Source of the DNA: an uncultured Enterobacteriaceae bacterium
GTDB lineage: Bacteria > Pseudomonadota > Gammaproteobacteria > Enterobacterales > Enterobacteriaceae
Direction: 5' to 3'
DNA: 34,066 nucleotides
Assembly (NCBI GenBank): GCA_936920625.1
Contig: CAKZHC010000030.1
Coordinates: 1 to 34,066, forward strand
Shown: positions 1-8,588 of the stretch, one piece after another
How the letters are laid out: every line of letters starts with the position of its first letter
Numbering within the stretch: the stretch's first letter is position 1
The notes under the pieces: generated by a model
Told to the model about the DNA's origin: nothing
Database searches by the model: none
What the model saw: the letters and a program-made list of their open reading frames with translations, nothing else
Program-made: the position numbers and the translations under genes

Positions 1-246
1 GCCAGTCTTCATAGATATAAACTAATCTTATAGAATCCATGTTATTATGTTCCTTCCCTGGCGTGTCACTGAGTACCACACAATCATGTCTGGTATCAGT
101 ACAGGCATATTTAGTAACAAGAGTAATAAACGCTTTACTGCTGGTAAAAAAAGCGCTTTAGTGTCAGCGTGCTGACGTGGCCTGCTCGGGCCGGGATAAT
201 GCTGCTGTCTTACGTTACTTGGATCTTACGTTATCTGAATCGTGCT
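1..246. other. non-coding region downstream of yeaC
   Basis: No gene is visible. The 10-base word TCTTACGTTA occurs twice, 16 bases apart (208-217 and 224-233). A hairpin with arms GTCAGC/GCTGAC lies at 163-176. On the minus strand it is followed by AAAGCGCTTT and a run of T, which could end the msrB-yeaC transcript, although the stems are short. The gene usually found upstream in E. coli (pncA/ansA side) is not reached in this window. Confidence 0.4.
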
Positions 247-483
247 TCACTGCGGTTTACCTTTGATCACGATGTGACCATCACGACCAATGCTCATATG
301 CTGTGGATTGCTATTATGCCTCGACTGCCACAGTAAAACTAACTGCAGGCTGTACGCTTTGTGCGCCGGGGTCAAAGGTACACCATTTGCCCATTTACCT
401 GTTTCCACAGCCGTTGCCAGCCGCTGATATACATCCGGGGTGATACCAGCAATCAGCGTTTCAATTTCTTCTGTTTCTGACAT
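247..483 (-). CDS. yeaC: YeaC-like DUF1315 protein
   Basis: This is a 78-residue protein of the YeaC (DUF1315) family, of unknown function. The core PDVYQRLATAVETGKW and the segment LQLVLLWQSRHN match E. coli YeaC closely. It starts 2 bases after the msrB stop codon, so the two are almost certainly one transcript and translationally coupled. The protein ends at IVIKGKPQ, about a dozen residues before the E. coli protein, and the sequence after the stop codon shows no continuation in any frame. The shortening therefore looks like a genuine loss of the C-terminal tail, not a recent frameshift. Expected in the cytosol; no signal peptide is seen. Confidence 0.9.
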   Translation of the reverse strand: MSETEEIETLIAGITPDVYQRLATAVETGKWANGVPLTPAHKAYSLQLVLLWQSRHNSNPQHMSIGRDGHIVIKGKPQ

Positions 484-485
484 GA

Positions 486-893
486 CTACCCCTTAATTTG
501 TTTACCTTCAGTATCACTAAAATTCAGTGAAGCAGAGTTAACACAATAGCGCTCCTCTGTTGGCTGCGGCCCGTCGGGAAACACGTGGCCCAGGTGAGCG
601 TCACAGGCGCTACAGCGAATTTCTGTGCGTTGCATGCCATGGGAATTATCTTCCAGATAGCGAATAGCATTATCCTCTGCCGGCCGATAAAAACTGGGCC
701 AGCCACAACCTGAGTCATATTTATCACTGGAGAGAAACAGCGGTGCATTACAGACCAGGCAGTGATAAATCCCCTGCTCCTTGTTATGTAATAATTTACC
801 GCTAAAGGGCGCTTCCGTACCGCGCTCCTGGGTTACGTGATATTGCAATTTGCTCAATTCTGTTCGGGGGGAGTGACGTTTTTTATCGGCCAT
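486..893 (-). CDS. msrB: peptide methionine (R)-S-oxide reductase
   Basis: MsrB reduces methionine-R-sulfoxide in proteins and repairs oxidative damage in the cytosol. Two CxxC pairs (CLVC and CSAC) form the zinc site typical of this group. The C-terminal RYCVNSASL carries the catalytic cysteine, and GCGWPSF and HLGHVFPDGP are family signatures. An in-frame ATG lies 6 codons upstream, but MADKKRH aligns with the E. coli start, giving 135 residues against 137 in E. coli. It diverges from gapA and is followed at once by yeaC, the same arrangement as in E. coli. It looks complete and functional. Confidence 0.95.
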   Translation of the reverse strand: MADKKRHSPRTELSKLQYHVTQERGTEAPFSGKLLHNKEQGIYHCLVCNAPLFLSSDKYDSGCGWPSFYRPAEDNAIRYLEDNSHGMQRTEIRCSACDAHLGHVFPDGPQPTEERYCVNSASLNFSDTEGKQIKG

Positions 894-1231
894 GATTAAT
901 ATCTCCGCCAAGTTTATTCTGAATAACCCTAGTTATCATACTAACACAGATAACAATACCGAAAAGATTTGTGGTTTCGTTTATAACGATTTGTTATATG
1001 GTTTAAGCTATTTTTGTGGAGTGGTCATTTTTTCTGAAAAATTTTTATACCTCACCTGATAATTTCGAAATCGAACAGATGATTCCCTGCCAGCCGTTAG
1101 TTTATTGCTCTGATTTTTCTGCATCCGGGCGCATTAATCCGGGTTTCCTGGCACAATTCCGCTTGACGCATGTTGAGGTTTTTGTAATTTTACAGCCAAC
1201 ATTTTCGCAAACAACCAGGTTGGAACAATTT
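894..1231. other. msrB-gapA divergent intergenic region
   Basis: The 338 bases between the msrB and gapA starts hold no convincing gene. An open frame continuous with gapA begins at 1016, but its first 72 codons do not resemble GAPDH and are read as leader. The proximal gapA promoter candidate is at 1163-1190. A second possible promoter (TTGTGG followed by TGTTAT) lies near 970-1000. Multiple gapA promoters are known in E. coli; which ones act here cannot be read from the sequence alone. Confidence 0.6.
1163..1190 (+). promoter_or_regulatory. candidate sigma-70 promoter of gapA
   Basis: TTGACG at 1163-1168, a 16-base spacer and TAATTT at 1185-1190 form a good sigma-70 promoter about 40 bases before the gapA ATG. 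A weak Shine-Dalgarno (TTGGAAC) precedes the start. Assignment rests on consensus match and position only. Confidence 0.6.
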
Positions 1232-2230
1232 ATGACTATTAAAGTAGGTATCAATGGATTTGGCCGTATCGGTCGCATTGTCTTTCGCGCTGCCCAGCAG
1301 CGATCCGACATTGAGATTGTGGCCATTAACGATCTGCTGGACGCTGACTATATGGCCTATATGTTGAAGTATGACTCCACTCATGGTCACTTTAACGGTA
1401 CTGTCGATGTTAAAGATGGAGCATTGGTGGTAAATGGTAAAAAAATTCGTGTTACCTCTGAAAAAAATCCGTCTGACCTCAGGTGGGGCGACGTCGGGGT
1501 GGACGTAGTTGCTGAAGCAACTGGCCTCTTCCTGACCGATGAAACTGCACGTAAGCACATCACCGCTGGTGCCCGAAAGGTAGTGATGACCGGTCCTTCT
1601 AAAGATGAGACGCCGATGTTTGTTCGCGGGGCCAACTTTGATAAGTATAAAGGCCAGGACATTGTCTCTAATGCTTCCTGCACAACTAACTGTCTGGCGC
1701 CGCTGGCTAAAGTTATCAATGACAAATTTGGGATCGTTGAAGGATTGATGACCACCGTTCACGCAACGACCGCTACCCAAAAAACGGTGGATGGCCCCTC
1801 ACACAAAGACTGGCGCGGCGGTCGCGGTGCATCGCAAAACATCATTCCTTCTTCCACTGGCGCGGCTAAAGCTGTTGGTAAGGTACTGCCAGAGCTTAAC
1901 GGCAAATTGACGGGCATGTCTTTTCGCGTGCCCGTACCAAACGTCTCTGTAGTGGATCTGACCGTTCGTCTGGCAAATCCGGCTTCTTACCCGGAGATTT
2001 GTCAGGCAGTTAAAGCGGCGGCAGAAGGCGATATGAAAGATGTGCTTGGTTACACAGACGATGAGCTGGTTTCCACTGACTTTAACGGTGAAACATTGAC
2101 GTCAGTATTTGATGCTAAAGCAGGTATTGCTCTTAACGATCACTTCGTTAAACTGGTTTCATGGTATGACAATGAAACGGGTTATTCTCACAAAGTACTT
2201 GATTTGATTGCTCTGGTGGCATCCAGATAA
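1232..2230 (+). CDS. gapA: glyceraldehyde-3-phosphate dehydrogenase
   Basis: GapA is the NAD-dependent glycolytic enzyme that oxidises and phosphorylates glyceraldehyde-3-phosphate to 1,3-bisphosphoglycerate in the cytosol. The Rossmann motif INGFGRIGR begins at residue 7. Catalytic Cys150 sits in SNASCTTNC, and His177 in TTVHATTATQ completes the catalytic pair (counted from Met1). The C-terminal WYDNETGYS is also canonical. The reading frame is open much further upstream, but MTIKVGINGFG is the conserved start, giving 332 residues against 331 in E. coli. A hairpin terminator follows 20 bases after the stop. E. coli has yeaD, yeaE and mipA next; here the next gene is yeaG. Confidence 0.98.
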   Translation: MTIKVGINGFGRIGRIVFRAAQQRSDIEIVAINDLLDADYMAYMLKYDSTHGHFNGTVDVKDGALVVNGKKIRVTSEKNPSDLRWGDVGVDVVAEATGLFLTDETARKHITAGARKVVMTGPSKDETPMFVRGANFDKYKGQDIVSNASCTTNCLAPLAKVINDKFGIVEGLMTTVHATTATQKTVDGPSHKDWRGGRGASQNIIPSSTGAAKAVGKVLPELNGKLTGMSFRVPVPNVSVVDLTVRLANPASYPEICQAVKAAAEGDMKDVLGYTDDELVSTDFNGETLTSVFDAKAGIALNDHFVKLVSWYDNETGYSHKVLDLIALVASR

Positions 2231-2872
2231 TTCCGATAATATCATTTAACAGGCGACTTTAGTCGCCTTATTTTGTTATGAAAACAACGTTTGCAGCGTC
2301 CCCACCCACATTAACTCCACACTGGTCTTAAAAAATATCCACCTCTAGCGGATTACCGAAATTCCAATTATAACATATTGAATTATTGACACTAATCAAC
2401 GCTACTATGACAGAAAATGTCTCAATTAAACCCGATAACGTTAAATTATTGATGTACAATTTTTTAAACAGTTCACGATCTATCCATTCCATAATATTAA
2501 CATTTATCTTAATGTGATGTGTGAACTTGGCGTTGTTTCAGGATATTTTACATTTTCCCGGCTGCCCGATAGCGCCTTAAGTAAAATTAACATGGCTGCC
2601 TGATCAGTAAATCATGATAATCCTGTGACAGGATAGTCGATTAAGAAAAATAAAGACTTTCTCATTGAATTTACATAAAAAAATATCATACGCTCTGTAA
2701 ATTTATACAATGCCAACTAAACTTATACGAGTGCCATAACCTTTGAATGAAAAAGGGTGTATTTTGAAACTGGCTATTGCAACCACTTTCATCCCAGATC
2801 GACTAAATCAGTCAGCGCTAATACACTCAAATGCTCCAACTACCTGTGTAAAAACGAAAGGATGGGCATGTT
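2231..2872. other. AT-rich non-coding region between gapA and yeaG
   Basis: These 642 bases hold the gapA terminator and otherwise no recognisable gene. In E. coli, yeaD, yeaE and mipA occupy this interval, and I could not make out remnants of them. A small inverted repeat (TCCTGT, G, ACAGGA) lies near 2624. An open frame of 39 codons with a GTG start (2757-2876) ends by overlapping the yeaG start codon (ATGA) and could be a leader, but it has no well-spaced ribosome-binding site. Its length suggests a long regulatory leader for yeaG, an eroded deletion site, or both. Confidence 0.5.
2251..2276 (+). terminator. intrinsic terminator of gapA
   Basis: AGGCGACT at 2251-2258 pairs with AGTCGCCT at 2261-2268, followed by TATTTTGTT. 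The GC-rich stem, U-rich tail and position just after the gapA stop fit an intrinsic terminator. Confidence 0.8.
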
Positions 2873-4813
2873 ATGAATACGAATATATTCGATCATTATC
2901 GTCAGCGATATGAGGCTGCCAAGGACGAAGAATTCACACTCCAGGAGTTCCTTGCTATTTGTAAGCAGGACCGCGGAGCCTACACTAACGCAGCGGAAAG
3001 GCTATTAAGCGCGATAGGAGAACCTGAAATGGTAGACACCGCGCTGGAGCCTCATCTCTCGCGGCTTTTCTCGAATCGTATTATCGCGCGTTACCCCGCT
3101 TTTGCAGAATTTTACGGTATGGAAGATGCGATTGAGCAGATCGTCTCCTATTTAAAACATGCAGCTCAGGGACTTGAAGAAAAAAAGCAGATTCTCTATC
3201 TGCTAGGCCCCGTTGGTGGCGGCAAATCGTCGCTGGCTGAGCGGCTGAAAGCGTTAATGCAGCGGATGCCTATTTATGTACTCAGCGCTAATGGAGAACG
3301 TAGCCCAGTCAATGACCATCCGCTCTGTCTGTTTAATCCTCAGGAAGATGATGCAATTCTGCGCAAAGAGTATAATATCCCCCGCCGCTATATTGGCAGC
3401 GTGATATCGCCGTGGGCAGCTAAACGTCTGCATGAATTTGGCGGAGATATAAGCCGTTTCAAAGTGGTTAAAGTTTGGCCATCTATCCTTGAACAGCTGG
3501 CGATTGCTAAGACTGAACCTGGGGATGAAAGTAATCAGGATATTTCTGCACTGGTTGGCAAAGTCGATATTCGTAAGCTGGAAAATTATGCGCAGAATGA
3601 TCCCGATGCCTACGGTTATTCAGGTGCATTGTGCCACTCCAATCAGGGAATTATGGAGTTCGTTGAGATGTTTAAAGCACCCATCAAAGTCCTGCATCCG
3701 TTACTGACAGCGACTCAGGAGGGTAACTATAACGGAACCGAGGGAATATCTGCCCTGCCATTTAACGGCATTATCCTGGCCCATTCCAATGAATCTGAGT
3801 GGATTCAGTTTCGTAATAATAAAAATAATGAGGCCTTTCTTGATCGTGTTTTCATCGTCAAAGTTCCTTATTGCCTGCGGGTCTCCGAGGAGATTAAAAT
3901 CTACGAAAAGCTTATCAATCACAGCGAGCTAAATCATGCTCCGTGTGCCCCGGGTACGCTTGAAACGCTGTCACGCTTCTCTGTTTTGTCACGCCTGAAA
4001 GAACCAGAAAATTCGAGTATCTATTCAAAAATGCGGGTCTACGATGGTGAAACCTTGAAAGATACCGATCCTAAAGCTAAATCCTATCAGGAATATCGTG
4101 ATTACGCTGGGGTAGATGAGGGGATGAAAGGCCTGTCTACCCGCTTCGCATTTAAGATACTCTCCCGTGTGTTCAATTTTGATCACACTGAAGTCGCTGC
4201 CAATCCTGTACACCTGTTTTACGTACTCGAGCAGCAGATTGAGCGTGAGCAGTTCCCTCAGGAGCTTTCTGAGAAATATCTGGAACACCTTAAAGGCTAT
4301 CTAACACCAAAATATGCCGAATTTATTGGTAAAGAGATTCAAACAGCTTACCTTGAATCTTATTCTGAGTATGGGCAAAACATCTTTGACCGCTATGTCA
4401 CCTATGCCGACTTCTGGATTCAGGATCAGGAGTATCGTGACCCCGATACCGGGCAGCTTTTTGACCGCGAATCGCTAAATGCGGAACTGGAAAAAATCGA
4501 GAAGCCCGCCGGGATCAGTAATCCGAAGGATTTCCGTAATGAAATTGTTAACTTTGTCCTGCGCGCCCGTGCTCAGAACAGTGGCCATAATCCTAACTGG
4601 ACCAGTTATGAGAAGTTACGTACTGTCATTGAGAAAAAGATGTTCTCAAATACAGAAGAGCTGCTGCCGGTAATCTCTTTCAATGCTAAAACATCTTCCG
4701 ATGAGCAGAAGAAACATGATGATTTTGTCGATCGGATGATGGAAAAGGGTTATACCCGTAAGCAGGTACGTCTGCTGTGCGAATGGTATTTGCGCGTCAG
4801 GAAATCATCATGA
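2873..4813 (+). CDS. yeaG: PrkA-type serine protein kinase YeaG
   Basis: YeaG is a PrkA-family protein with an N-terminal AAA-like P-loop domain and a C-terminal kinase-like domain. It is known in E. coli as a stress and nitrogen-starvation kinase co-transcribed with yeaH. The Walker A motif GPVGGGKSS is at residues 112-120. Long stretches, such as the LVGKVDIRKLE segment and the C-terminal KGYTRKQVRLLCEWYLRVR, match E. coli YeaG nearly residue for residue. It has 646 residues against 644 in E. coli, the small excess at the N-terminus. A ribosome-binding site (GAAAGGA) precedes the ATG at moderate distance. Strong conservation next to eroded intergenic DNA implies maintained function. Sigma-S and sigma-54 control is known in E. 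coli; I did not find a convincing matching promoter here. Confidence 0.97.
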   Translation: MNTNIFDHYRQRYEAAKDEEFTLQEFLAICKQDRGAYTNAAERLLSAIGEPEMVDTALEPHLSRLFSNRIIARYPAFAEFYGMEDAIEQIVSYLKHAAQGLEEKKQILYLLGPVGGGKSSLAERLKALMQRMPIYVLSANGERSPVNDHPLCLFNPQEDDAILRKEYNIPRRYIGSVISPWAAKRLHEFGGDISRFKVVKVWPSILEQLAIAKTEPGDESNQDISALVGKVDIRKLENYAQNDPDAYGYSGALCHSNQGIMEFVEMFKAPIKVLHPLLTATQEGNYNGTEGISALPFNGIILAHSNESEWIQFRNNKNNEAFLDRVFIVKVPYCLRVSEEIKIYEKLINHSELNHAPCAPGTLETLSRFSVLSRLKEPENSSIYSKMRVYDGETLKDTDPKAKSYQEYRDYAGVDEGMKGLSTRFAFKILSRVFNFDHTEVAANPVHLFYVLEQQIEREQFPQELSEKYLEHLKGYLTPKYAEFIGKEIQTAYLESYSEYGQNIFDRYVTYADFWIQDQEYRDPDTGQLFDRESLNAELEKIEKPAGISNPKDFRNEIVNFVLRARAQNSGHNPNWTSYEKLRTVIEKKMFSNTEELLPVISFNAKTSSDEQKKHDDFVDRMMEKGYTRKQVRLLCEWYLRVRKSS

Positions 4814-4885
4814 ACATCATCACCCTGCACAGTTACGCCATGAGATCAGTAACACCCGGCCTCATCCAGAGAATTGGGGGAAATT

Positions 4886-6163
4886 ATGACCTACTTTATC
4901 GATCGCCGCCTGAACGGCAAAAACAAAAGCACTGTTAATCGTCAGCGCTTCTTACGCCGATACAGAACACAAATTAAACAGTCGATTTCTGGGGCAATAA
5001 ATAAACGATCAGTTACTGATGTTGAAAACGGTGAATCAGTTTCAATACCCATCACCGATATTAATGAACCTATTTTTCATCAGGGCCAAGGGGGAGAACG
5101 TTATCGTGTCCATCCCGGCAATGATCGCTTTATACAGCATGATCGTGTAGAACGCCCACAGAACGGTACCAGCAGTAGCAATGGTCAGAGCGAAGCCAGC
5201 AGGGATGGAGAAGGCCGGGACGAGTTTGTTTTTCAAATCTCTAAAGAGGAATATCTCGATTTACTCTTTGAAGATCTGGCACTACCAAACCTTAAGAAAA
5301 ATCAACATCATCAGCTTGATGAATTTAAGTTGCATCGTGCCGGTTATAGCACTAATGGCATTCCAGCCAATATTAGTGTAGTACGTTCCCTGCAAAATTC
5401 ACTGGCCCGGCGCATAGCAATGAGTGCGGGAAAACGACGAAAGTTACGCAAATATGAAGCCGCACTGGCTAAAACAGAACAGGCAGAACCAGCCCGGTTG
5501 CTGGAAGCAGAACGTCTGCGCAAAGATATTGACTCGATACGTGCCCGTCTTAACAAAATACCTTTTATCGACACCTTCGATTTGCGTTACAGAAATTTCG
5601 AAAAACGTCCGGAACCATCCAGCAAAGCAGTGATGTTCTGTTTGATGGATGTATCAGGTTCGATGGATCAAAGTACCAAAGAGATGGCAAAACGTTTCTA
5701 TACTCTGCTCTACCTGTTCCTGAGCCGCAGGTATGAAAATATCGAGGTGGTGTATATACGCCATCACACTCAGGCGAAAGTGGTCGATGAGCAGGAGTTT
5801 TTTTATTCGCAGGAAACTGGCGGCACCATTGTTTCCAGTGCGCTAAAACTAATGAGTGAAAAGATCAAAGACCGTTACGACCCGGCACAATGGAATATTT
5901 ACGCCGCACAGGCTTCAGATGGTGATAACTGGGCAGACGACTCACCACTTTGCCACGAACTTTTGCAGAAAAATATTTTGCCGTTGATGCGTTACTATTG
6001 TTACATTGAAATCACCCGGCGTGCTCATCAGACGCTCTGGCGGCAGTATGAACATTTGCAAACACAATTTGATAACTTTGCAATACAGCATATTCGCGAT
6101 CAGAGTGACATTTATCCCATATTTAGAGAACTTTTTCGCAAACAACTGGATGAAGCGTACTGA
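4886..6163 (+). CDS. yeaH: YeaH, von Willebrand A-domain partner of YeaG (UPF0229)
   Basis: YeaH belongs to UPF0229 and works with the YeaG kinase by genetic context; its biochemical role is not settled. The N-terminus FIDRRLNGKNKS and the HPGND segment are family hallmarks. The metal-ion-dependent adhesion motif DVSGSM is at residues 255-260 in a C-terminal von Willebrand A domain, with TGGT and SDGDNW completing the fold signature. A TTG lies 12 bases upstream, but the ATG at 4886 follows a strong GGGGGA site at good spacing and aligns with the E. coli start, giving 425 residues against 427. It lies 72 bases after yeaG on the same strand, so one operon is likely. Confidence 0.95.
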   Translation: MTYFIDRRLNGKNKSTVNRQRFLRRYRTQIKQSISGAINKRSVTDVENGESVSIPITDINEPIFHQGQGGERYRVHPGNDRFIQHDRVERPQNGTSSSNGQSEASRDGEGRDEFVFQISKEEYLDLLFEDLALPNLKKNQHHQLDEFKLHRAGYSTNGIPANISVVRSLQNSLARRIAMSAGKRRKLRKYEAALAKTEQAEPARLLEAERLRKDIDSIRARLNKIPFIDTFDLRYRNFEKRPEPSSKAVMFCLMDVSGSMDQSTKEMAKRFYTLLYLFLSRRYENIEVVYIRHHTQAKVVDEQEFFYSQETGGTIVSSALKLMSEKIKDRYDPAQWNIYAAQASDGDNWADDSPLCHELLQKNILPLMRYYCYIEITRRAHQTLWRQYEHLQTQFDNFAIQHIRDQSDIYPIFRELFRKQLDEAY

Positions 6164-6164
6164 T

Positions 6165-6355
6165 AAACTCTGTTTTTCAGGCCACAAGTGCCTGCGCCCA
6201 CCGTCACCGGCCTGAATCCAGACAGTACCGCTACAGAAACACGGGCAGCAGGCTGGAATCTCAGGCACAGCCCGGAAAATAATCCGGGATACTCTGTCGT
6301 CAAAGAAGCAGCCGATGTCGTTCTCTGAATTAACATTCTGATTCCAGCCTGAAAG
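6165..6355. repeat. GC-rich block of nested inverted repeats after yeaH
   Basis: Just after the yeaH stop codon several inverted repeats nest together. TTCAGGCC (6176-6183) pairs with GGCCTGAA (6209-6216). CAGGCTGGAATC (6249-6260) pairs perfectly with GATTCCAGCCTG (6340-6351), and CCCGGA (6271-6276) pairs with TCCGGG (6283-6288) inside it. The block is richer in GC than the following 400 bases. It could be a transcription-end structure, a dispersed palindromic element, or debris. No coding function is supported; the reverse-strand open frames here overlap yeaH and look spurious. Confidence 0.5.
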
Positions 6356-6504
6356 GCAGAGCTGCGCCACTTCCTGCCCGTTTTAAGTACGAGAAGGTTT
6401 TCCCCTCCCTTTTCCCCCTCGTCAGAAACTATTTAGTAATAACTGAATGATTGCCGGTAAATTTACACTGCTAATGAGAAAATAACTGCCGGGATATGCT
6501 CTGA

Positions 6505-6758
6505 CCTTTTACTGAGCAGGCTTTTGAATATCACCCGTTGTTAGTACTTCACACAAGAGATAATCTGAATGGTACCGTTAAGCGAATTTCATCGTTGTTG
6601 AAAAAGAAGGGAGTCTGCTTCATAACAGGTAGTGAACATACAGCGATTCAATTGCATAATATGCTGGGGTGCCGCAGATTTTGGTATTCAGATGATGAAA
6701 TCAGGTTATCGTAATCATCAACTCTCTGGCAGAATACGGTTATAGCATCACGTTTTAA
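6505..6758 (+). pseudogene. possible frameshifted gene remnant before cvrA
   Basis: A frame without stops runs from 6505 to a TAA at 6712-6714 (69 codons), with protein-like composition: for example LLVLHTRDNLNGTVKRI, then GSEHTAIQLHNMLGCRRF and WYSDDEIRLS. Near that stop, the frame two bases ahead (from 6711) continues as VIINSLAEYGYSITF to a stop at 6756-6758, which reads like the true C-terminus after a frameshift. There is no convincing start codon or ribosome-binding site. I do not recognise the family. It may be the last third of a decayed gene at a rearrangement join; chance cannot be excluded. Confidence 0.4.
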
Positions 6759-6773
6759 AAGCAGGAGAAAACT

Positions 6774-8498
6774 TTGGAAGCCAGCACTATTTTTAATCTC
6801 TTTATTTTGGGTTCAGTGCTAGTGGCTTCCAGCATTTTACTAAGTGCTTTCTCATCCCGCCTTGGTATACCTATCCTTGTGATTTTTCTTGCACTTGGCA
6901 TGTTGGCCGGAATCGATGGCATAGGGCACATCGCTTTCGACAACTATCCTATCGCTTATATGGTAAGTAATCTTTCCCTCGCCATCATACTGCTTGATGG
7001 CGGCATGCGTACCCAAGCCAGCTCGTTTCGGGTAGCGCTCTGGCCTGCTCTTTCATTAGCCACGGTGGGTGTACTGGTTACAGCGGGCCTGACCGGAATG
7101 GCCGCAGCATGGCTGTTTAAATTAAATATTTTGGAAGGTTTCTTAGTCGGAGCCATTATTGGTTCTACTGATGCTGCGGCCGTCTTTTCACTACTGGGAG
7201 GAAAAGGGCTGAATGAACGTGTTAACGCCACACTGGAGATTGAATCAGGCAGTAATGATCCCATGGCCGTATTTCTGACCATTACACTAATCGGCATGAT
7301 TCAGCAGGGAAACAGTGATCTTGGTGTACTGTTTATTCATCTGATCAGGGAATTTGGCTTGGGTATTATGATGGGGTTTGGTGGAGGCTGGATATTACTG
7401 CAACTGATCAACCGCATTTCACTAGCGCCGGGGCTTTACCCAATACTGGCACTTAGTGGTGGTATTCTGGTGTTTGCATTCACCATTGCGATAGAGGGGA
7501 GCGGTATTCTGGCAGTTTATCTTTGTGGTTTTATCCTCGGTAACCGGCCAATTCGTAACCGATATGGCATTCAGCAAACCTTTGACGGTATGGCCTGGCT
7601 CAGTCAGATAGGTATGTTTTTGGTGCTCGGATTGCTGGTCACGCCTTCAGAGCTCTGGCATATCGCCCTGCCAGCTATGCTATTGTCTGGGTGGTTAATT
7701 CTGGTTGCTCGCCCCCTGTCAATTCTGGTGGGTTTGCTGCCGTTTCGTGGTTTCAACTACCGTGAACGGCTGTTTATCAGCTGGGTAGGGCTGCGTGGTG
7801 CCCTGCCTATTATCCTCGCTGTTTTCCCCATGATGGCCGGACTGGCAAACGCCGGCCTCTTTTTCAACATCGCTTTCTTTGTTGTACTAGTTTCACTGAT
7901 GGTACAGGGCACCACAGTCAGTACTGCCGCCAGTATGGCAAAAGTTATCGTTCCTCCTACTGCTTCACCCATAGCACGAATAGGCCTGGATATTCATCCT
8001 GAAAACCCATGGGAACAGTTCGTTTACCAGATAACGTCTGATAACTGGTGTGCCGGAACCACACTGCGTAATTTGCGGATGCCGCGCCAGACTCGTATTG
8101 CCGCCCTATTCCGTGACAATAAAATAATACATCCTACCAGAAATACGCAGCTGAAAGAGGGCGATGTGATTTGTGTCATTGGCCGCGAACACGATTTGCC
8201 CGCACTCGGAAAACTTTTCAGCCATTCACCTCCCGTTGCGCTTGATCAGCGCTTCTTTGGTGACTTTATTCTTGACGCAAATGCTCAGCTCTCTGACATA
8301 GCGGAAATATATGGTCTAAATCTCGACAATAAAATAGATGGCAAACAGACTCTGGGACAGTTTATTTTAAGTCTGTTAGGCAGCACGCCAGTTGTGGGCG
8401 ATCTTGTAGAATGGAACGACATGATCTGGACCGTGGCGGAAAAAGTGGAAAATCAGATAATCAAGATTGGGGTGCGGTTAGAAGAAGACAGAGACTAA
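6774..8498 (+). CDS. cvrA: K+/H+ antiporter CvrA (NhaP2)
   Basis: CvrA/NhaP2 is an inner-membrane CPA1-family potassium/proton antiporter. Residues 1 to about 390 form a series of hydrophobic helices, including GSTDAAAVFSLL and ESGSNDPMAVFLT, the conserved transport-core motifs with paired acidic residues. A cytosolic TrkA-C (RCK-C) domain follows, ending near VICVIGREHDLPALGK, and then a CorC/HlyC-like C-terminal domain (ALDQRFFGDFIL). The start is TTG, preceded by AGGAGA at 6763-6768; MEASTIFNLFILGS aligns with the E. coli N-terminus, and no ATG fits. It has 574 residues against 578. In E. coli it neighbours dadX; here an unknown gene and wbaP intervene. Confidence 0.96.
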   Translation: MEASTIFNLFILGSVLVASSILLSAFSSRLGIPILVIFLALGMLAGIDGIGHIAFDNYPIAYMVSNLSLAIILLDGGMRTQASSFRVALWPALSLATVGVLVTAGLTGMAAAWLFKLNILEGFLVGAIIGSTDAAAVFSLLGGKGLNERVNATLEIESGSNDPMAVFLTITLIGMIQQGNSDLGVLFIHLIREFGLGIMMGFGGGWILLQLINRISLAPGLYPILALSGGILVFAFTIAIEGSGILAVYLCGFILGNRPIRNRYGIQQTFDGMAWLSQIGMFLVLGLLVTPSELWHIALPAMLLSGWLILVARPLSILVGLLPFRGFNYRERLFISWVGLRGALPIILAVFPMMAGLANAGLFFNIAFFVVLVSLMVQGTTVSTAASMAKVIVPPTASPIARIGLDIHPENPWEQFVYQITSDNWCAGTTLRNLRMPRQTRIAALFRDNKIIHPTRNTQLKEGDVICVIGREHDLPALGKLFSHSPPVALDQRFFGDFILDANAQLSDIAEIYGLNLDNKIDGKQTLGQFILSLLGSTPVVGDLVEWNDMIWTVAEKVENQIIKIGVRLEEDRD

Positions 8499-8588
8499 TG
8501 CTAATGATCGCCACTTTATTTCACACTTTTAGCAAAAACAACTAGGATTTATTATGAAATGATAAAAAATTACTATCAGGAATAGCTT

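Noticed and set aside
1016..1231. N-terminal extension of gapA
   Set aside because: The 72 extra codons do not resemble GAPDH, the conserved start MTIKVGINGFG is at 1232, and a good promoter lies inside the extension.
1190..1780. 196-codon minus-strand frame opposite gapA
   Set aside because: gapA is unmistakable on the other strand, and the reverse frame has no recognisable domain or ribosome-binding site.
5942..6370. 142-codon minus-strand frame overlapping the end of yeaH
   Set aside because: It is antisense to yeaH for half its length and runs through inverted repeats. No homology is apparent.
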